DNA of 64,000 nt. Origin: Pseudoalteromonas rubra. GTDB lineage: Bacteria > Pseudomonadota > Gammaproteobacteria > Enterobacterales > Alteromonadaceae. The notes beneath the pieces were generated by a model. It saw only the letters and a list, made by a program, of their open reading frames with translations, searched no databases and was not told the DNA's origin. The translations under genes and the position numbers were made by a program. The stretch covers positions 1 to 64,000 of the forward strand of contig NZ_PNCJ01000015.1 of the NCBI RefSeq assembly GCF_005887115.1, written 5' to 3'. Positions 23,639 through 32,825 of this stretch are shown in pieces (position 1 is the stretch's first letter; each line of letters starts with the position of its first letter).

Positions 23639-26470
23639 TTAAGTCGGATGGAACCCTTTATGAGTTTTTTGCGGTGTGGCTATTTTTATTTGACAGGCTA
23701 ATAAATATGACAACTCACTGTACGTATACATGCGTGAGCTTGTTTCAGACCTCTGCTCAATGCAAGTCTTAGCATCAATCGAATACGAAGTTGCACTTGA
23801 GAAGGAAACATCTGTTAAACCATTTACATTCACAGACTGTTTAATGTCACCCGAAGGTTGAGCCGTATTTTGTACGAAGCTGTTGGTAAACTTAACTTTA
23901 TTATTGCTGTGAATTTCGAAACTAAAATTTGTAGGCGACCACGCACCAGTGCTTGAGAAGCCGATTTTTACATCAAAGATTTGACCCTCATCTACACTTC
24001 CACATGTAAAGAAAAAACTATATCCGTGACCAACCACCACACGCATCATTGTTTTACCCGGCAGAAAACTTTCGGGCAAAGTAAAAGCAACCAGCCCCGT
24101 ATCCGTTACCTCTTTTACGAGATAAACTTCCTGCTCTTCATACGAACCATTACGGTTGGTATCCAGCAATACAGTCACTTTTTGACCTACAGCACCTAGC
24201 CCCAGGTCAATGATGTTCTGCTGTTTCAAATATAAACGCAGAGGCTGGTCCAATATCTCCTGATAGCTCTGTGGCAACAACGACAAATTATCACCATTAA
24301 TCAGAACACGACTCATAAGGTCTGGATTTTCGCCTCCAAATAATGGTGGGCAAACTACCCCCAGAGGGCGTGAATAATAATCCCGAAAGGCAAACAGCTC
24401 CTTGCCATCTGTTTTGACCACTTTGAGTTGAAACCGAGTAAGCAATTCAGGCTCAATAACGTTCGCCCTTTGTAAGAACGGATAAATCGCATCGCTGGAC
24501 GCTCGCTCCCAGTATTCAGTGACCTCATTACCCCAGTCCACAGCGATCCGTTCTATTTCATCAATAGGTAGTGTTTCAATCAAATATCTGAACTCATCAT
24601 ACTGTGGTACTGCCGTGACCGGCAGGCTGGAAATCCCAGATGAGTGCGCCACCAACCCCACCTGGTGCAACGCCTCATCGACATTACTTTGTGCTTCCTG
24701 TACTGGCTTATTCACAACATCTGAATCTGCAACGAATATCAAGCAGGTCGCTGCATCATCGAAACTGGCATTGGCTGGCAGGCAGGATACATTTGCTTTC
24801 AGATATAGCTTAAACGCTTCTTTAATTGTCCAGCCATAGGTTTTCACTAGCTCATAAAACGCTTTTCTGAAAACTCCCCCAACGTCGTAGGTAGACATGT
24901 TCGCACGATACATACTCATGTGGTCAATACCTCGGCCATCCATAGACGGGAGGGCAAAATAACGATGCCCTACGTCCTGGGTTTTAACATCCCAGCCGAG
25001 CCACCACTTTTTATCGTCTTGCGGGCGTCCTGTGCCATCCAATGTTTGCGTTAAAAATGGCTCTGAGGTACTAAAGCTGCCAGAGGCTCTGCGCTGTAAG
25101 TAATCCAGTACGGCAAGGCTAGAAATATCTGAGAACGCTTGATAAAAAGCGCCTGCTTCCCCCTGACTTTTCAGCTGACTATTCCAGTATGTCAATGCAT
25201 ACGCAGCCTCGTGGGCGACTACGCTCGACACAGTCAGCGAATAATTAAAATAGCTGTCGCCACTACCAAAATTAGTATAAGTACCATCCCAATAAGCATT
25301 GTTCATGCTAAAAAAATTCCGATGCACTCTCTGTTTTAGTTTGTGAAGGCAATATCCGTTTTCTGCGCAATGAGCATCTTGTTCTGGAAATAGCTCACCC
25401 AGCTGTTTGTGAAAAAACTGCATTGTCAGCCCACCATAAAAGTGAGCTTCATTCACAGAGCCGTAACTAAACCGTTGATAGTAAAGTTGATCGACATTAG
25501 TTCGATCAAAATTTTCAAGTTTATCATTGCAGTCAAACTCACTAGGCTCTGTTTCATGAATTCTATTGTCAATCGTCTGCACATATGGGTTTTCTAAAAA
25601 ACAGCGTCCCCCCTCTTTTCTGACAACAAAAGGGTAGCCATCAAATTCAGCAAAGATGAGCGGTCGATCTGTGTTGCTGATATCATTGAATAGCAACTCA
25701 GTTGAAGCGCTGGTTGTTTCATCATATTGATATCTGAGGCAAGCCTCCATTGTTGAAGGCTGTGGTGAATAACAAATAGCCCCCATTTTCTCGTTACCAC
25801 CTATGCCACCAGCAGCAACGTATTGTTCGTCACTAGAAAGCGGTTTAACGTCTTGCTCATCACTGGAAACGTGAACGACCCCTTGCTCAGATTTAAGTAC
25901 ATTCAGGGTGTCCGCGTCTATGGTAAGTATACGTACGCCCTCTTTCGAAGTGGCGGAGACCTGAAACACACCGACTAAACGGCCTTGCCAAGTCAAATAC
26001 GCCCGCTTGAGATGTTGTAATTTCGTCCCGGAAGCTATGCCTGCTCCTGATACCAGTTTCTGTTCTATATCTGTCAGAGGCATGTGGAAGTAATGCCCAT
26101 CGGAGGCACTCTCTATCTCTTGTGCTCTCAAGGTCACACCCAGACCCTGCACGACTTTATCAGTACCGTCTTTGACGAGGACAAACTGAGCTCCTATCAC
26201 CGGTATGTCACGATAAAAAGCCTGATAATGCTCAAAGCGTTTGGTACTTCCTATCGTTTTTATCCGTTGATAACTCAATCCTTTTTCCGCTTTGTCCGCA
26301 TCCGCTGAAAGGGCGAAGGTTCGAGTCTGCTTGTGCAGTTCATGTTCAATTTCATGCCACAAGTGTTGCTGATTCAATAATGAGTGTGTATCGATCCACT
26401 GCGTCTCAGCGTAGCTAACACAACTGAACCAACATAGAAAGGCCGCCAAAGAGGCTTTAATAATAGGCAT
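23639..26470 (-). CDS. M4 (thermolysin)-like protein with inactivated active site, GEVED-like C-terminus
   Basis: A 943-residue exported protein (signal about 1-21, ending SYA). It has an FTP-type propeptide (RFEHYQAFYRDIPVIGAQFVL) and then an M4-like region. Thermolysin's HExxH is HEAAY at 420-424, so the second zinc His is Tyr424. The third zinc ligand, exactly 24 residues after the first His, is Gln444 in GAFYQAFSD instead of Glu. The GVHxNSG segment that supplies the transition-state His reads YDVGGVFRKAFYEL. Hence zinc binding and proteolysis should be lost while the fold is kept. A degenerate GEVED-like domain (VTVLLDTNRNGSYEEQEVYL to GSVDEGQIFDVKIGF) precedes a Cys-containing tail. First gene of the five-gene operon; GGGAG precedes its ATG. 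A role as binding protein, chaperone or decoy is inference. Confidence 0.8.
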   Translation of the reverse strand: MPIIKASLAAFLCWFSCVSYAETQWIDTHSLLNQQHLWHEIEHELHKQTRTFALSADADKAEKGLSYQRIKTIGSTKRFEHYQAFYRDIPVIGAQFVLVKDGTDKVVQGLGVTLRAQEIESASDGHYFHMPLTDIEQKLVSGAGIASGTKLQHLKRAYLTWQGRLVGVFQVSATSKEGVRILTIDADTLNVLKSEQGVVHVSSDEQDVKPLSSDEQYVAAGGIGGNEKMGAICYSPQPSTMEACLRYQYDETTSASTELLFNDISNTDRPLIFAEFDGYPFVVRKEGGRCFLENPYVQTIDNRIHETEPSEFDCNDKLENFDRTNVDQLYYQRFSYGSVNEAHFYGGLTMQFFHKQLGELFPEQDAHCAENGYCLHKLKQRVHRNFFSMNNAYWDGTYTNFGSGDSYFNYSLTVSSVVAHEAAYALTYWNSQLKSQGEAGAFYQAFSDISSLAVLDYLQRRASGSFSTSEPFLTQTLDGTGRPQDDKKWWLGWDVKTQDVGHRYFALPSMDGRGIDHMSMYRANMSTYDVGGVFRKAFYELVKTYGWTIKEAFKLYLKANVSCLPANASFDDAATCLIFVADSDVVNKPVQEAQSNVDEALHQVGLVAHSSGISSLPVTAVPQYDEFRYLIETLPIDEIERIAVDWGNEVTEYWERASSDAIYPFLQRANVIEPELLTRFQLKVVKTDGKELFAFRDYYSRPLGVVCPPLFGGENPDLMSRVLINGDNLSLLPQSYQEILDQPLRLYLKQQNIIDLGLGAVGQKVTVLLDTNRNGSYEEQEVYLVKEVTDTGLVAFTLPESFLPGKTMMRVVVGHGYSFFFTCGSVDEGQIFDVKIGFSSTGAWSPTNFSFEIHSNNKVKFTNSFVQNTAQPSGDIKQSVNVNGLTDVSFSSATSYSIDAKTCIEQRSETSSRMYTYSELSYLLACQIKIATPQKTHKGFHPT

Positions 26471-27036
26471 TCACTCTCTCCCTGAATACGTACTGTTTAT
26501 AAACTAGATGTTTTCCTTTTAAGCTTGAAACGGGCTTGTCGCTGGCACCATGAGGTCATTGCGACTTATAATTGAATATTCAAGCCTATTGCGTTACGTC
26601 ATAAAAGCGTAATGTACAAACACCCACAATGAAACAAAAAACAAACAACCTGTTAAAATTTCATGTTCATTCCTGCACGTTGAATACACTCGGTTGTAGA
26701 AAATAAAAACAATGCCAAAGCACTATTTAAAACAGTATTTTATCGACTTGGCGGTGATTGCTGCCGTTATTTTAATAATAAGGCTCAAAAAATTAATAAG
26801 TTAGTAGATATTTCAAATGGCTAAGAAGAATACGCCATGGTTTCATTGGAGAACTATTTGCATTTTCAGTACTCAAGCACCGAGTGGAAATATGTCTCTG
26901 GTGTACAGAGTCTAATTTGGGCATGCGCAATGTTACTCTCGGTTATCTATACACAGAGAACATGCTGTTTGTACCTGCATTTTGTAGCTTGCATTCTGCG
27001 GCGTATCACTGAAAACTAAGAAGGCACTGGCAGAAC
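26471..27036. other. Intergenic region upstream of the secreted-protein operon
   Basis: A 566-bp AT-rich gap between divergent-facing regions. It must hold the operon promoter (minus strand), though I see no convincing -35/-10 pair. A perfect 12-bp palindrome TTGAATATTCAA at 26572-26583, about 100 bases before the first start codon, could be an operator. A 60-codon frame at 26837-27019 has no homology I recognise and no good ribosome site, and I do not call it a gene. Confidence 0.5.
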
Positions 27037-27540
27037 TCACCCCTGCCAGTACTTAGCAAACAACTGTGGATAGGTTTGTTTTAACACTTTGGGTTTATTT
27101 TTAAACTGTTTGCCCTGTGGCGCATAGTTCACTGTGTTGTGATAGGGCAGCTCCTGCTCCGTTTTTTGCTCGTAGAGCAAGCCTGCTGTCAGGTCCAGTT
27201 CGTCGCAGTAAGGGTAAGGCAGGTTGTCGCGCAGAGGCATGTCTTCAATGCTTGCCAGAGTATCTGGCTGGGTCAGCACCTGCTCTACCACGGCTTCGCC
27301 CTGAGTCAGCAACCAGTTGCAGAAATCCAGGAAATCATATTCACTATTGCAGCCGCAGGTCACATAGGCTGCACCCCAGATATCCCAGTGCCATAAGCGT
27401 CTGAGTTGCTTGCTGTAGTGTGTGTCAAAATCGGCAATGTCTGTATCAGACAGTGTTTCCAGTCTGGTTTTTAGTTGCGCCGCTTTATCTTTGCTTTGGT
27501 TGTCAATGGCAATGAGCTGCCAGAATTGGGTCAGATCCAT
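27037..27540 (-). CDS. DUF4240 domain protein
   Basis: A small soluble protein of about 167 residues. The start MDLTQFWQLI matches the usual N-terminus of DUF4240 proteins (MDxxxFWxLI), so I prefer the ATG at 27540 over the in-frame GTG four codons upstream. Further family blocks are LETLSDTDIADFDTHY, LWHWDIWGAAYVTCGC and FLDFCNWLLTQGEAV. Function of the family is unknown. A predicted helical protein without signal peptide; single gene. Confidence 0.82.
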   Translation of the reverse strand: MDLTQFWQLIAIDNQSKDKAAQLKTRLETLSDTDIADFDTHYSKQLRRLWHWDIWGAAYVTCGCNSEYDFLDFCNWLLTQGEAVVEQVLTQPDTLASIEDMPLRDNLPYPYCDELDLTAGLLYEQKTEQELPYHNTVNYAPQGKQFKNKPKVLKQTYPQLFAKYWQG

Positions 27541-27622
27541 GGAATAAAACACATCAGGAATTCATGATGCGATCTTATCACAGCCTGTTAATTGAAAGGT
27601 ATGCTAAGTGAATCACAGACAC

Positions 27623-27650
27623 AAAAAAAGCAAGCCTTAGCCTGCTTTTT
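27623..27650 (-). terminator. Terminator of the cold-shock gene
   Basis: Minus-strand stem AAGCAGGC/GCTTGCTT (one G-T pair, 4-nt loop) followed by seven T residues, about 25 bases after the cold-shock gene stop codon. Confidence 0.8.
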
Positions 27651-27673
27651 CTCTCAGGGTACTAAGCTTTTAA

Positions 27674-27883
27674 TTACAGCTTAACGATTTCTTCTGCCTG
27701 AGGACCTTTTTGGCCTTGAGTCAGTTTAAACTCAACACGCTCGCCTTCAGCAAGGGTGCGGAAACCGTCACCTTTGATTGCACTGAAGTGTGCGAATACA
27801 TCTGGGCCATTTTCCTGAGCGATGAAACCAAAACCTTTTGATTCGTTAAACCACTTTACGGTACCTGTTAAAGTATTAGACAT
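27674..27883 (-). CDS. CspA-family cold-shock protein
   Basis: A 69-residue OB-fold nucleic-acid chaperone. Both RNA-binding motifs are intact: RNP1 as KGFGFI (16-21) and RNP2 as VFAHFSAI (29-36), preceded by GTVKWFN. It melts RNA secondary structure and acts as a transcription antiterminator in the family. Which paralog (cold-induced or constitutive) cannot be told from protein sequence. The 467-bp upstream gap leaves room for the long 5' leader usual for cold-induced csp genes. Confidence 0.95.
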   Translation of the reverse strand: MSNTLTGTVKWFNESKGFGFIAQENGPDVFAHFSAIKGDGFRTLAEGERVEFKLTQGQKGPQAEEIVKL

Positions 27884-28351
27884 AATAGTAAATCCTGAAT
27901 ATTAAAATGATGCCAATCCCTAAAAGCTAACCTCTGCCCTGTTGCAAAGGATCCTTCTATACAAAAAACTGGCAAACCTATGCCCATGTGGGCGCATAGA
28001 CCTAAATTTTGCCGGTGATAAAACTTCAGGACGGTACTACTACAAGCAAAAACTTATACAACAACGTAATGGAGATTTATAAACACTGACCCAAATTCTG
28101 TCTACGTTCATCTTATCGGGCTGCCCCTCTAAGTCAACTAATTTTTAATCATATTTGTTAATTCCTGATGACACAAACAAGTCGCTTTCAAGGCAGAGGA
28201 GATAAGGGTGTACCTTTTTTATTTTAGCTATTTGACAGGACTATGATCGAGGGCAAATTGTGGCTAATTTAACCGGATATAACACCTTTAGAGACTATGC
28301 TTTGCAACTAAACTGGGTATAATCCAGCGCAGATCCACTAAGGCGCTTTTT
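27884..28351. other. Upstream region of the cold-shock gene, probable long 5' leader
   Basis: A 467-bp gap between the divergent cold-shock gene (minus) and a solute-binding protein (plus). On the minus strand the part next to the cold-shock gene carries a small GC hairpin (GCCCA/TGGGC near 27980-27992) and pyrimidine/purine-rich stretches that would suit a structured leader. I find no certain promoter for either gene. Confidence 0.35.
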
Positions 28352-29026
28352 ATGCTTAAAGAAATCTTTTTGTTAATAACCAGAGTTATTGTGTTATGCG
28401 CTTTCAGTGCATCAATTGGGGCTGCACCATTGACAATATCCTACCTGCAACATCCCAGCGTCCGAGATCAGGCCTTGCCATTAGTTCAGGCGGCATATGC
28501 TCAAGCAGGTATCAAAGCCAACTTTATTTCCATGCCCGCGCACCGTGTGCTTCACGAAATTACAGCAGAGCATACAGACGGCGACGTCATTCTGGCACAG
28601 GAGATATTCGCCCCTTTCAAAGATGTCATTTCTGTGGGTCCGGCGTTGACCGAAGTTGACTTTGTGCTCTTGTGTGTTGCGAATGTGCCTTGCGACAACT
28701 CCGTGCTGGTGGCAACACCCAGTACCATAGTCGCGACCGATCAGTCCAAGCGCGTGCTACTCACTAAGTACCCGCAGGCGCAAAGAAATCAGTTTTATCA
28801 GATTAATAACTTAGGCAAGTTGCCCGAGCTACTCAATCTGCATCGCTTCGATTATGCAATCTTTGTGGTATCAACTCAGTGGCCGCTACCCGACTCACTC
28901 GCGCATTTGAATGTGCATCATTTATTCAGTTCAAAAGCCTATCATGTGCTGCATAAAAAGCATGCATCAATGGCTGCACAACTGTCATTGGCTATTGCAA
29001 CTGTGAAGGCACAAAAAGGTCTGTAG
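28352..29026 (+). CDS. Lone periplasmic solute-binding-like protein
   Basis: A 224-residue exported protein (signal about 1-24, ending GAA). The mature part LTISYLQHPSVRDQALPLVQAAYAQAG, a second-lobe crossing near residue 95, and NLHRFDYAIFVVSTQ fit the periplasmic-binding-protein type II fold. At about 200 mature residues it is shorter than typical transport proteins. No permease or ATPase genes flank it; the next gene is a cytoplasmic histidine kinase in the opposite direction. Like the 15280-15999 protein it may be an orphan binding protein. Ligand unknown. Confidence 0.7.
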   Translation: MLKEIFLLITRVIVLCAFSASIGAAPLTISYLQHPSVRDQALPLVQAAYAQAGIKANFISMPAHRVLHEITAEHTDGDVILAQEIFAPFKDVISVGPALTEVDFVLLCVANVPCDNSVLVATPSTIVATDQSKRVLLTKYPQAQRNQFYQINNLGKLPELLNLHRFDYAIFVVSTQWPLPDSLAHLNVHHLFSSKAYHVLHKKHASMAAQLSLAIATVKAQKGL

Positions 29027-29048
29027 CAAAGTCTCTTTGACTGCCAGC

Positions 29049-30275
29049 TCAAGGTTGCGCTATGAGCCCGGACACAGGAAATCTCAGTACTATGCTCAAG
29101 CCATTTTGATAACGGCTGACATACACCGTGCCCGCCAGATCATTCAAAGCAATACGCTTAACATGGGCCAAACCCAACCCCGACCCTGCAACCTGTTTCT
29201 TAGTTGAATAAAAAGGTGCAAAAATATCTTCCGGATGTATCAGGTTCACGCCAGCGCCATTATCACTGACTCTGAGCTTGAGCTCCTGATTTTTAACCTT
29301 TGCGCCTATTTTGATGGTTGGCTGTTCAACGCCATCGAATGCATGTTCAATTGCATTCGTAATCAAATGGTTGAGTGCTTCTATCAAACTAGCGGGCTTG
29401 AGGTGTAATAATACGTCTGCACTTGGGTCGGTGTCGATTTGAAGCGTGATCTCTTTCTCTTCTAACGAAGGCGCCCATACCTCTGCCAGCGAATTAAAAA
29501 CGTCTGTAATACGGCATACTGTCGAAACCCCATTGTGACACTGCACAATAGACTGCTTAAGCCGATCAATCTTATCGTCAATCTGATAAAGGTTACGTGC
29601 CAGTAAGGCCGCTGCCTGACCAATGCAGTCTGCCTGTTTGCGGATTTCCCCCATGGACTCAGGCCCGTCATCTAATGTTTGCAAAAGTCGGCTGGCCGAC
29701 TCAACCAACATAGATGCAGACGTCACACTCACGCCCAGTGGCGTATTCAGTTCATGAGCCAGCCCCATGGTCATTAATGTCTGCTCTTTAAATGCCTCTT
29801 TATGATCTTGCTCCTTTTGCTCCGCCAGCATTCTCAATTGCAATTCAAACAAATGTTTCAGTGAGCTGAGCATGGCTCTGGTTTTGCCATCAAAGGTGTT
29901 TTCTTTGTCATCTAGCACACATACTGTGCCAAAAACAGAGTCATCAACATTCTTAATTGGCAAACCAAGATAAGCTATCATGCCTAGTTTGATATCTGGG
30001 TTATGATCCCAGATTGGATCTTTGAGGGCGTTGGGAACACACAACTCATGTTGTGTTTTTATCACTGTTTCACAATAAAGCCCGGATTGATCCCAACACT
30101 CGCTATCGCCAATCTCGTAAGGATTTTTGCTGTTGAGGCTTTTATTAAACACACTCAGGTGAGCACCATTAAGCTTCATGATCAATGCAACAGGCACCTC
30201 CAGCAACTCCGCCACCCGAGTTAATAGTTCATTCCATTGTATAACCAATTCATCTGATAAAGTGTTGGTGTTCAC
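29049..30275 (-). CDS. GAF-domain sensor histidine kinase
   Basis: A 408-residue cytoplasmic kinase. An N-terminal GAF domain spans about 20-155 (LGLPIKNVDDSVFGTVCVLDD is its core). The phosphoacceptor helix carries GLAHELNTPLGV, with the phosphorylated His in HELNTP; the E/N-N-x-N equivalent is HLITNAIEHAF, and the ATP lid has DNGAGVN and GSGLGLAHVKRI. No membrane segment is seen, so it senses a cytoplasmic signal through GAF. No cognate response regulator is adjacent; the gene upstream is a GGDEF-EAL protein on the same strand, 96 bases away. Confidence 0.88.
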   Translation of the reverse strand: MNTNTLSDELVIQWNELLTRVAELLEVPVALIMKLNGAHLSVFNKSLNSKNPYEIGDSECWDQSGLYCETVIKTQHELCVPNALKDPIWDHNPDIKLGMIAYLGLPIKNVDDSVFGTVCVLDDKENTFDGKTRAMLSSLKHLFELQLRMLAEQKEQDHKEAFKEQTLMTMGLAHELNTPLGVSVTSASMLVESASRLLQTLDDGPESMGEIRKQADCIGQAAALLARNLYQIDDKIDRLKQSIVQCHNGVSTVCRITDVFNSLAEVWAPSLEEKEITLQIDTDPSADVLLHLKPASLIEALNHLITNAIEHAFDGVEQPTIKIGAKVKNQELKLRVSDNGAGVNLIHPEDIFAPFYSTKKQVAGSGLGLAHVKRIALNDLAGTVYVSRYQNGLSIVLRFPVSGLIAQP

Positions 30276-30371
30276 GCGCCGCTCCTAGCAAGCCCTTTGC
30301 TGGCAACATACCTTTAGGACCTGCTATCTGAGTATAGCTTGAACCCACCAATTTAAGTGCGTATTTGTGGT

Positions 30372-32609
30372 CTATGAGGTACTTTTCAGTGCCAGGTGGG
30401 CAGTAATATCCTCTGCGCTGAGTGGCTCTCCCAAATGATAACCCTGCAGCAGAGGGCAGCCCATCTCGGTGAGTAACCTGGCTTGTTCAGTGGTTTCTAC
30501 TCCTTCAGCGCAGCAAATAACACCGAGGTTGTTGGCCAGGATCAATATCGAACTCACCACGCCCGAAGCCTTACCTGTAATCAATCCCTTTGTTAGCTCG
30601 GGGTCCAGTTTAAGGACATCAAAGTGGAATGCATGAAGTTCATTTATGCTGGTTTGACAGGCGTCAAAGTCGTCAATTGCCAGAGTAAACCCAGCCTGAC
30701 GCCATGTGCTAACCACCGAGCTAAGTTCTGCTCCAAGCAACGACAGCTGCTTTTCAGAAATCTCAATTTCTATATGCTGGGGTAGTAGGCCATGTGAGGA
30801 TAAGCAGCGGTTAAGCGTTTGCAATGCGTCATCGTGTTGTAGTGCTTTTACTGCAAAGTTGATACTTAACCTGAGTTCCGGGTGCTGTGCCTGCCATTGC
30901 GCAAAATGGCTCAACGCTTGCTCCCAAAGCCTGATCTGCAACGTCATCAGAGCGCCCAAATCCGCTATCTGACCGATAAAATGAGTCGCTTCGACCAGGG
31001 TACCTTCTTTGTGCCAGCGTGCTAACATTTCCAGCTGAACAACACGGCCATCCGCTGCATTCACAACAGGCTGAAAATAAGGTACAAACTTATCCTCAGA
31101 TATCGCCTCCAGAATGGCCTGCTCCAAAACCTGGTTTTGTTCAGCTTCGTCATCCAGTTGTGAACAGTAAAACTGCATGCCACCTTTGCCAGACTTCTTT
31201 GCCCGGTACATGGCGCTGTCGGCGTGTTTCATTAACACTTCGGCGTTGTCACCGTCATCGGGGTATAAAGCCACACCAGCACTCAAAGTCGCCTGCACTT
31301 CGACGCCTTTGATCTCGTACCGACCACACACTTTATCAAGCACTTTCTTGATAACAGTGACGACATGCCGTTTATCTTCAATGGCATCGAGCAACAGCAC
31401 GAACTCATCGCCTCCCATTCGAGACACCGTGTCACATGCCCTGATAGCATCGGTCAGTCGGTGCGCTATCTGCTTCAAAAGCAGGTCACCAAAGTCATGC
31501 CCTAGTGAGTCGTTAATTTTTTTAAACTTATTGAGGTCCATAAACACAACGGCAAACTGATGACGGTTGCGTAATGCACGTTTACAGGCCTGAATCAGCC
31601 TGTCTTGTAACAATAGTCGATTCGGCAAACCGGTCAGTGCATCATGGTGAGCCAGGTGATTCATTTTACGTTTAAGCGCCCGCGATTCAGTCACATCCTG
31701 GAAAATCATCACGGCCCCAATCACTTTACCTGCGTTGTTGTAGACCGGAGAGCAGGAATCATCAATCGCAAACTCCAGCCCGAGATGATTTCGAAAGCAG
31801 GTAGAATCCGGCAAGCTAATCGTTTGTTGGTTGCGCATACAAACCGCCATCTGATCTTCAATGAGCCTGTCACTGCCCTCGTGATAAAGCGGCATAACCT
31901 CAGTAATAGGCAGCCCTTTAACCTCTTCGGTCAGCAAGGCTAAGACGGCCTCGGCGACCGGATTCATAAAGATCACTCGGCTCTCTACATCGCAGCAAAT
32001 TACGCCGTCGCCTATGGAGCTCAGTGTCACGGCTAACAGCTCGCTGTCTGTGTCAGCCTGACCAAGATGAGGAGAAAGATGTAAATAGCGAGCCAGATGA
32101 AGATTGCGTTGCTCAGAGCTCTGCAACTCAAACAACCCCGTCACACGTTCGCTGTGCGCACTAACCAAAGTCAATTTAACCACCTGACCATTTTTTGGCT
32201 GTTCCAGCCACGCTGCAAGCCTTGCCCAGCTATCTGGTTCAAGTAATTCATGCAGGTTATAAGCAAACAGTGCTTTATGGGTTTTATTCAGCGCTTTAGT
32301 TAAGCCATCACTCATACTGACCAAGCTCGCATCCGAGCTAAATACAAACTGATATCCCGGGTTCGCCTGAAATGCCTCCAGATAAAAATGATGGGCCTCA
32401 TGGTGTTCACTACTGCTGATAACTCCCCGTTGGCGATTTAACCCCCACACCACCAACCCCGCCATCAAAGCAAACACGCCCCCTGTGGCCAACGCAAACA
32501 CCATTGGGTTGGCCAATAAAATAGCGGGTGATGGAGTTGCTGCGCTTGCCTGCCACCCCATGGCAGAGAAACACAGACAAACTATTGATTGCAACGCAGC
32601 GGGTTTCAC
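30372..32609 (-). CDS. Membrane PAS-GGDEF-EAL protein
   Basis: A c-di-GMP signalling protein of 745 residues. An N-terminal signal or membrane segment (about 1-24) and a second helix at about 36-58 are followed by two PAS-like regions (to about 310), a GGDEF domain (MNHLAHHDALTGLPNRLLLQ; active loop SRMGGDEFVLLL intact) and an EAL domain. The EAL motif reads EML in VVQLEMLARW, but its Glu is kept, as are ISE, the DD pair of AIDDF, LKLDP, AEGVET and QGY. Loop 6, normally DFGTGYSS, is DFDACQTS, so phosphodiesterase activity or its dimer control may be weakened. Net activity cannot be predicted. Confidence 0.9.
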   Translation of the reverse strand: MKPAALQSIVCLCFSAMGWQASAATPSPAILLANPMVFALATGGVFALMAGLVVWGLNRQRGVISSSEHHEAHHFYLEAFQANPGYQFVFSSDASLVSMSDGLTKALNKTHKALFAYNLHELLEPDSWARLAAWLEQPKNGQVVKLTLVSAHSERVTGLFELQSSEQRNLHLARYLHLSPHLGQADTDSELLAVTLSSIGDGVICCDVESRVIFMNPVAEAVLALLTEEVKGLPITEVMPLYHEGSDRLIEDQMAVCMRNQQTISLPDSTCFRNHLGLEFAIDDSCSPVYNNAGKVIGAVMIFQDVTESRALKRKMNHLAHHDALTGLPNRLLLQDRLIQACKRALRNRHQFAVVFMDLNKFKKINDSLGHDFGDLLLKQIAHRLTDAIRACDTVSRMGGDEFVLLLDAIEDKRHVVTVIKKVLDKVCGRYEIKGVEVQATLSAGVALYPDDGDNAEVLMKHADSAMYRAKKSGKGGMQFYCSQLDDEAEQNQVLEQAILEAISEDKFVPYFQPVVNAADGRVVQLEMLARWHKEGTLVEATHFIGQIADLGALMTLQIRLWEQALSHFAQWQAQHPELRLSINFAVKALQHDDALQTLNRCLSSHGLLPQHIEIEISEKQLSLLGAELSSVVSTWRQAGFTLAIDDFDACQTSINELHAFHFDVLKLDPELTKGLITGKASGVVSSILILANNLGVICCAEGVETTEQARLLTEMGCPLLQGYHLGEPLSAEDITAHLALKSTS

Positions 32610-32825
32610 TCAGGCTCCGATTTTTTTTATGTCGCACCTGTCAAGCTTAGTCGCAATCTCGTCACTTTGGTAATGCTTAAGAGTACTTTTGAAGCCTTTG
32701 TTAATGAAAGGGTTTAAGGTTGTGGAGAACATTTTCACTGGGTGTGCAATTATGCCGATTTCTGGAATTTCAGCGAATTTTATCCTAGTGTCTTGAAAGC
32801 AGCCCGTTGCCAGTGGAGTTTCGCA

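Noticed and set aside
26837..27019. 60-codon frame in the gap before the secreted operon
   Set aside because: No good ribosome site, no terminator, no recognisable motif; composition like intergenic DNA.
32742..32825. GTG start giving 28 more residues on the chemoreceptor-like protein
   Set aside because: The added residues are rich in Trp, Phe, Tyr and Cys, unlike the helical body, and a GGAG site fits the TTG at 32826.
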